Below, one piece after another: positions 60,716 to 64,000 of a stretch of DNA of 64,000 nucleotides. The notes below the pieces were generated by a model. That model was given only the letters and a program-made list of their open reading frames with translations, was not told the origin of the DNA and made no database searches. Both the position numbers and the translations under genes were made by a program. Numbering within the stretch: position 1 is the stretch's first letter; every line of letters begins with the position of its first letter. The DNA is from Mycolicibacterium brisbanense (GTDB lineage Bacteria; Actinomycetota; Actinomycetes; Mycobacteriales; Mycobacteriaceae): NCBI RefSeq assembly GCF_001570425.1, contig NZ_BCSX01000034.1, positions 1 to 64,000 on the forward strand, read 5' to 3'.

Positions 60716-62140
60716 ATGGCAAGTACGGATGTGAAGGTCGTGCACACCGATCTGCGAAGAGGGTCGATCGGCCTCGCCGGCGTGCTGATGCAGTCGATCG
60801 CGCAGATCTCGCCGACGCTGGGCATCTTCTACACGATCGGTTTCGCCACGAGCCAAGCCGGTGTGTCCGCTCCGCTGACCTACCTCGCCGCATTCCTGGT
60901 CTGCTCCACCATCGCCGTGCCGATCACCGGTCTGGCGCGTCACCTGCCGTCGGCGGGTGGCTTCTACACGTACATCTCGCACGGCATCGGGCCGCGCTGG
61001 GGTTTCCTCACCGGCTGGCTGTACGCCGTCATGGTGACCGTCGTACCCGCCGCCCTCGCCGCGTTCACCGGAGCGGTACTGCACGACGAGCTCGCGGCCA
61101 AGTACGGCATCGGTCTGCCGTGGTGGGTCTACGCCCTGGTGATCCTGGCTGTCTGTTTCGCCTGCGCCTACCGCGGCATCGTGATCTCCATCCGATTCCT
61201 GGTGGTCATGACGATCTTCGAAATCGCTGTCGGTCTGGGACTTTCGCTCACCGGTGTGATCAACCCCGGACCTGGCGGGGTCAATCTGGATGGCTTCAAC
61301 CCCGCGCACATCGGCGCCGGCTCCGGGTTCTTCCTGGCGATTGTGTTGTCGATCTTCGCTTTCACGGGCTTCGAATCCGCGGCCGCGGTCGGCGAGGAGT
61401 CCCGTGACCCCAAGCGGCTGGTGCCGATGGCCATCGGCGGCTCGCTGGCCTTGATCGGTCTGTTCTATGTGATCTGCGCCTGGGGCCTGCAGATCGGGTG
61501 GGGCACCGACAACCTTGCCGCACTTGCTGATTCGCCGACCGCTCCGGCATTCGTCCTGGCGGACCGGCTCTGGCACGGCGGCTCGGTGATCGTGCTGATC
61601 GCGTTGGTGAACTCTGGTCTCGGGGTGTGCATCGCATGCACGACCAGCGCGACCCGGACGATCTTCGGCATGGCCCGCACCGGTGCGTTGCCCGAATCGC
61701 TGGCCCGCGTCAGCAAGTCCTACGGCACCCCGGTGTCGGCCGTCTACCTCGCCACGATCGTCGCGGTCGTCATCACAGTGTTCGTGGGTCTGCCGCTGGG
61801 CCCCTACAACCTGTTCAACATGCTGGGCACCACCGGGACCTTCGTCTACATCCCCATCTTCATCCTCGCCAACATCGCGGCTTTCCTGTTCTTCCGCCGC
61901 AAGCATCCCGAGGAGTTCAAGGTCGTGCCCTTCGTGGTGTGCCCAGTGATTTCGACTGCCGCGCTCCTGACCATCGGCTACAAGAGCATCGTCCCGCTGC
62001 CGGACCCGCCTGTGGCGTATGCGCCCTTCATCGCGGTGGTCTACCTGTTGCTCGGTGTCGCCGTGCTGTACGGCCGTAATCTGCGACCGGGGCGGCGCGA
62101 CTGGATGGCCAACGCCGGTGAGCTGCCTGACGTCAACTGA
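60716..62140 (+). CDS. APC-superfamily amino acid/amine permease
   Basis: 474 aa from the ATG at 60716, 4 nt after TGGAGG. It has about twelve membrane helices with the APC starting motif SIGLAGVLMQSIAQISPTLGI, PSAGGFYTYISHGIGPRWGFLTGW and the helix 6 FAFTGFESAAAVGEESRDP. It imports an amino acid, polyamine or amine by H+ or Na+ coupling; the substrate is unknown. Followed after 27 bp by a DeoR regulator and then a GMC oxidoreductase, which suggests import and oxidation of an amino alcohol or similar compound. Confidence 0.9.
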   Translation: MASTDVKVVHTDLRRGSIGLAGVLMQSIAQISPTLGIFYTIGFATSQAGVSAPLTYLAAFLVCSTIAVPITGLARHLPSAGGFYTYISHGIGPRWGFLTGWLYAVMVTVVPAALAAFTGAVLHDELAAKYGIGLPWWVYALVILAVCFACAYRGIVISIRFLVVMTIFEIAVGLGLSLTGVINPGPGGVNLDGFNPAHIGAGSGFFLAIVLSIFAFTGFESAAAVGEESRDPKRLVPMAIGGSLALIGLFYVICAWGLQIGWGTDNLAALADSPTAPAFVLADRLWHGGSVIVLIALVNSGLGVCIACTTSATRTIFGMARTGALPESLARVSKSYGTPVSAVYLATIVAVVITVFVGLPLGPYNLFNMLGTTGTFVYIPIFILANIAAFLFFRRKHPEEFKVVPFVVCPVISTAALLTIGYKSIVPLPDPPVAYAPFIAVVYLLLGVAVLYGRNLRPGRRDWMANAGELPDVN

Positions 62141-62167
62141 CGGCCACGACACGAAGGACGATATGCG

Positions 62168-62926
62168 ATGAATGCGACCGAACGTCAGCAGCGCATCCTG
62201 GAACTGCTCGACAACCGCGGACGGGTCACCATCGCGGAGCTGAGCACGCGGTTCTCGGTGTCGGACATGACGATTCGGCGTGACCTGGCCCAACTCGAGG
62301 ATGACGGGCTGTTGCGTCGCACGCATGGCGGCGCGGTACGCACGCTGAGCGGCAATTTCGAGCCTCCCTTCGCCATGCGCGCCCGGCTCAACGCGGACAC
62401 CAAACGGGCGATTGCGGTCAGCGTCGCCGCGGCCCTGTCCGACGGGGAGACGGTGATCCTCGACGGCGGCACCACCGGGGTGGCCATCGCCGAGGAACTC
62501 GTCGGCCGCAACCTCACGGTGTGTGCGCTCAACACCCGCGTCGCCGAGATTTTGGTGGCCTCGCCCGCGACCCGGGTCATGGTGCCGGGTGGCCTGATTC
62601 GTCACGGGGAGCAGTCCCTGGTCGGCCCGGCCACGGAGCGCACGTTGGCCGACTACCGGTTCGACACCTACGTCATGACGGTGTCCGCTGTCGACATCAC
62701 CGCGGGCTTCACCGAGTGGAACGAGGACGACGCCGCCGTGAAACGGGCCGCGTTGCACGCCGCGACGCGGTGCGTGGCCGCGTGCGATTCCACCAAATTC
62801 GGTCAGACGGCGTTCGCCAGGATCGCCGCCGTGGACGCCGCAGATCAGATCCACACCGATGCCAACTTGCCCGAGGACCTGCGCGAGCAACTCGCCGTCG
62901 CCGGCATCGCCCCACATATCGCTTAG
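62168..62926 (+). CDS. DeoR-family transcriptional regulator
   Basis: 252 aa. The N-terminal helix-turn-helix (about 1-57) is the DeoR signature: ERQQRILELLDNRGRVTIAELSTRFSVSDMTIRRDLAQLEDDGLL. The C-terminal DeoR sensor (about 75-235) with ILDGGTTGVAIAEEL binds a phosphorylated sugar-like ligand in known members. It is likely the repressor of its own operon through the GAACA repeats at 60601-60690. Confidence 0.93.
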   Translation: MNATERQQRILELLDNRGRVTIAELSTRFSVSDMTIRRDLAQLEDDGLLRRTHGGAVRTLSGNFEPPFAMRARLNADTKRAIAVSVAAALSDGETVILDGGTTGVAIAEELVGRNLTVCALNTRVAEILVASPATRVMVPGGLIRHGEQSLVGPATERTLADYRFDTYVMTVSAVDITAGFTEWNEDDAAVKRAALHAATRCVAACDSTKFGQTAFARIAAVDAADQIHTDANLPEDLREQLAVAGIAPHIA

Positions 62927-62940
62927 ATCGGAGTACATGC

Positions 62941-64000
62941 ATGAGCAAGACCCTGCCGGCCGAGGTCGACATCGTCGTCGTCGGCGGCGGCACCGGAGGC
63001 GCCGCATGCGCCGGCATGCTGGCCGCAGCAGGTTCGGAGTCGGTTCTACTGCTGGAGGCCGGACCCGACTACGGGAGCTATGCCGACGGTGGCTGGCCGG
63101 CTGACATGCTGAGCGCCAAGGAGATTCCGCTGTCGCATGACTGGGTGCTTCGGTCTCCTGACGGTTCTGAGCTCGATCTGCCCAGGGCTCGCGTCATCGG
63201 CGGGTGCTCGTCGCACAACGGCTGCACCGTGGCCCGCGGCGCCCGAGCGGATTACGACGGCTGGGCCAAACAGGGCAACGCCGGGTGGGAGTCCGATCTT
63301 GTTGTGTCGCTGCTGGATTGGGGCCACGAGCGGTTTCGGGTACGCCGCTACCGCACCGATGAATTGACCAGTGCTCAGAGGGCTTTCGTCGCGGCCGGGG
63401 TGCGTGCCGGGCTGCCGTGGGCCGACGACCTGGACGACATCGCCGCCGGCCCGGGTATCGGTCCGATGCCGGTGAACATCGTCGACGGCATCCGGTGGAA
63501 CGCCGCGTTCGCCTTTCTCGACCCGGTGCGCCACCTGGACCGGTTGACGATCGCCGGCGACAGCCCGGTGCGCCGGATCCTGTTCGACGGCAATCGCGCC
63601 GGCGGTGTGGAGCTCACCACCGGCGAGGTGGTGCGGGCCGGCCGGATCGTGCTCGCGGGTGGCGCGATCCACTCGCCGGCGATCCTGCAGCGGTCCGGGG
63701 TGGGGGCTGCCGACGCGTTGCGCGCGGTCGGTGTGGCTCCGGTGCTGGATCTGCCGGGAGTGGGGGAGCACCTGCTCGACCACGCCTGTGTGCAACTGGA
63801 CTTCCACGGTAAAGCGGGGCTGCTCGACGATCTGGCCGAGCTGGAGTGGAATCCCGATGAGCAGAGCCTGGGCCGCGCCAGGTCGTCGCGGTGTGACAAC
63901 GGGCCCTACGACATCCATGTGTTCATGGTTGCCGGCGCCAACAGTGGTCACCCGGGATTGCCGCCGATCAGCCTGTACGGCGGTGCGATGCGCGCCAAAT
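62941..64000 (+). CDS. GMC-family FAD oxidoreductase, cut at window end
   Basis: The first 353 residues are visible from the ATG at 62941 (GGAG upstream), and the frame is open to the edge. The Rossmann FAD motif is VDIVVVGGGTGGAACAGML near residue 10, followed by LLLEAGPDYG. The GMC signature LPRARVIGGCSSHNGCTVARG is near 80-100, and GGAIHSPAILQRSGVG is the second GMC signature. GMC enzymes oxidise alcohols such as choline, glucose or aryl alcohols. Here the operon with an APC permease suggests an amino or quaternary alcohol, which remains unproven. Confidence 0.92.
   Translation, partial: MSKTLPAEVDIVVVGGGTGGAACAGMLAAAGSESVLLLEAGPDYGSYADGGWPADMLSAKEIPLSHDWVLRSPDGSELDLPRARVIGGCSSHNGCTVARGARADYDGWAKQGNAGWESDLVVSLLDWGHERFRVRRYRTDELTSAQRAFVAAGVRAGLPWADDLDDIAAGPGIGPMPVNIVDGIRWNAAFAFLDPVRHLDRLTIAGDSPVRRILFDGNRAGGVELTTGEVVRAGRIVLAGGAIHSPAILQRSGVGAADALRAVGVAPVLDLPGVGEHLLDHACVQLDFHGKAGLLDDLAELEWNPDEQSLGRARSSRCDNGPYDIHVFMVAGANSGHPGLPPISLYGGAMRAK

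Noticed and set aside
60680..63007. 775-codon open frame on the minus strand opposite the permease and DeoR genes
   Set aside because: Composition is His/Asp/Arg/Gln-rich without domains, and it lies opposite two well-defined genes; typical antisense shadow.

Overview
The window reads as chromosomal DNA of a mycobacterium, most likely a rapid grower (Mycolicibacterium type). It is GC-rich, has frequent GTG starts and many 1-4 bp stop/start overlaps, and encodes mycobacterial hallmarks: an MspA-type porin, a DUF732 secreted protein, a PknH-sensor-type lipoprotein, the 180-kDa NAD-glutamate dehydrogenase, GlbO and ClpP1/ClpP2. From about 13 kb to 60 kb the gene order follows the M. tuberculosis Rv2484c-Rv2457c block in reverse; this is from memory of that genome, not a search. 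Interruptions of that order mark the accessory parts.

Layout. (1) 0-2.2 kb: edge of an MspA-family porin, a secreted protein and a lipoprotein. (2) 2.2-10 kb: B12-free metabolism. metE sits behind a cobalamin riboswitch and converges on prpR, which is divergent from the methylcitrate operon prpD-prpB-prpC. (3) 10-13 kb: a DHFR/RibD-like reductase, a small acidic protein, a YihY/BrkB membrane protein, a universal stress protein and tRNA-Arg(TCT). (4) 13-29 kb: a WS/DGAT-type acyltransferase, plsC and plsB2 (coupled by 4-bp overlaps), a CopD-CtaG membrane protein, a second SSB, EttA-type ABC-F, the large Gdh, a hot-dog thioesterase and an unknown partner. (5) 29-36.8 kb: glbO-aglA, an HNH nuclease, a tiny His-tailed membrane protein, a DUF5130 protein, pepN, a DUF732 protein and a DsbA-like reductase. 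(6) 36.9-46.3 kb: an accessory block. A leftward operon holds a polar amino-acid ABC transporter, an N-acyl-D-amino-acid deacylase and an enolase-superfamily enzyme. Diverging from it, a GntR regulator precedes a coupled set of NCS1 nucleobase permease, cytosine-deaminase-like enzyme and IPNS/2OG-type oxygenase. (7) 46.3-51.6 kb: nei, an NhaP antiporter, a Gly/Asp-rich membrane protein and a LipP-type serine hydrolase. (8) 52-55.7 kb: a lone giant gene of about 1216 codons next to the 3' end of tRNA-Gly. It has an N-terminal LQ...GNR motif like those of DUF4157/injection-system cargo proteins, annexin-like stretches and a C-terminal HEVRH ... RPLE zinc-peptidase signature. (9) 56-60.5 kb: tRNA-Pro, tig, clpP1-clpP2 and clpX, the protein-quality-control core. 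(10) 60.6-64 kb: an APC permease, a DeoR regulator and a GMC oxidoreductase cut by the window edge, behind an array of GAACA repeats.

The best leads for something new are the giant metallopeptidase-toxin-like protein, the permease/deaminase/oxygenase operon whose oxygenase lacks the usual R-x-S arginine, and a family of about 60-bp palindromes placed at gene 3' ends (29.1, 49.5 and 60.5 kb, with relatives at 32.7, 32.9 and 58.9 kb). I see no insertion sequence, integrase, CRISPR array or rRNA.
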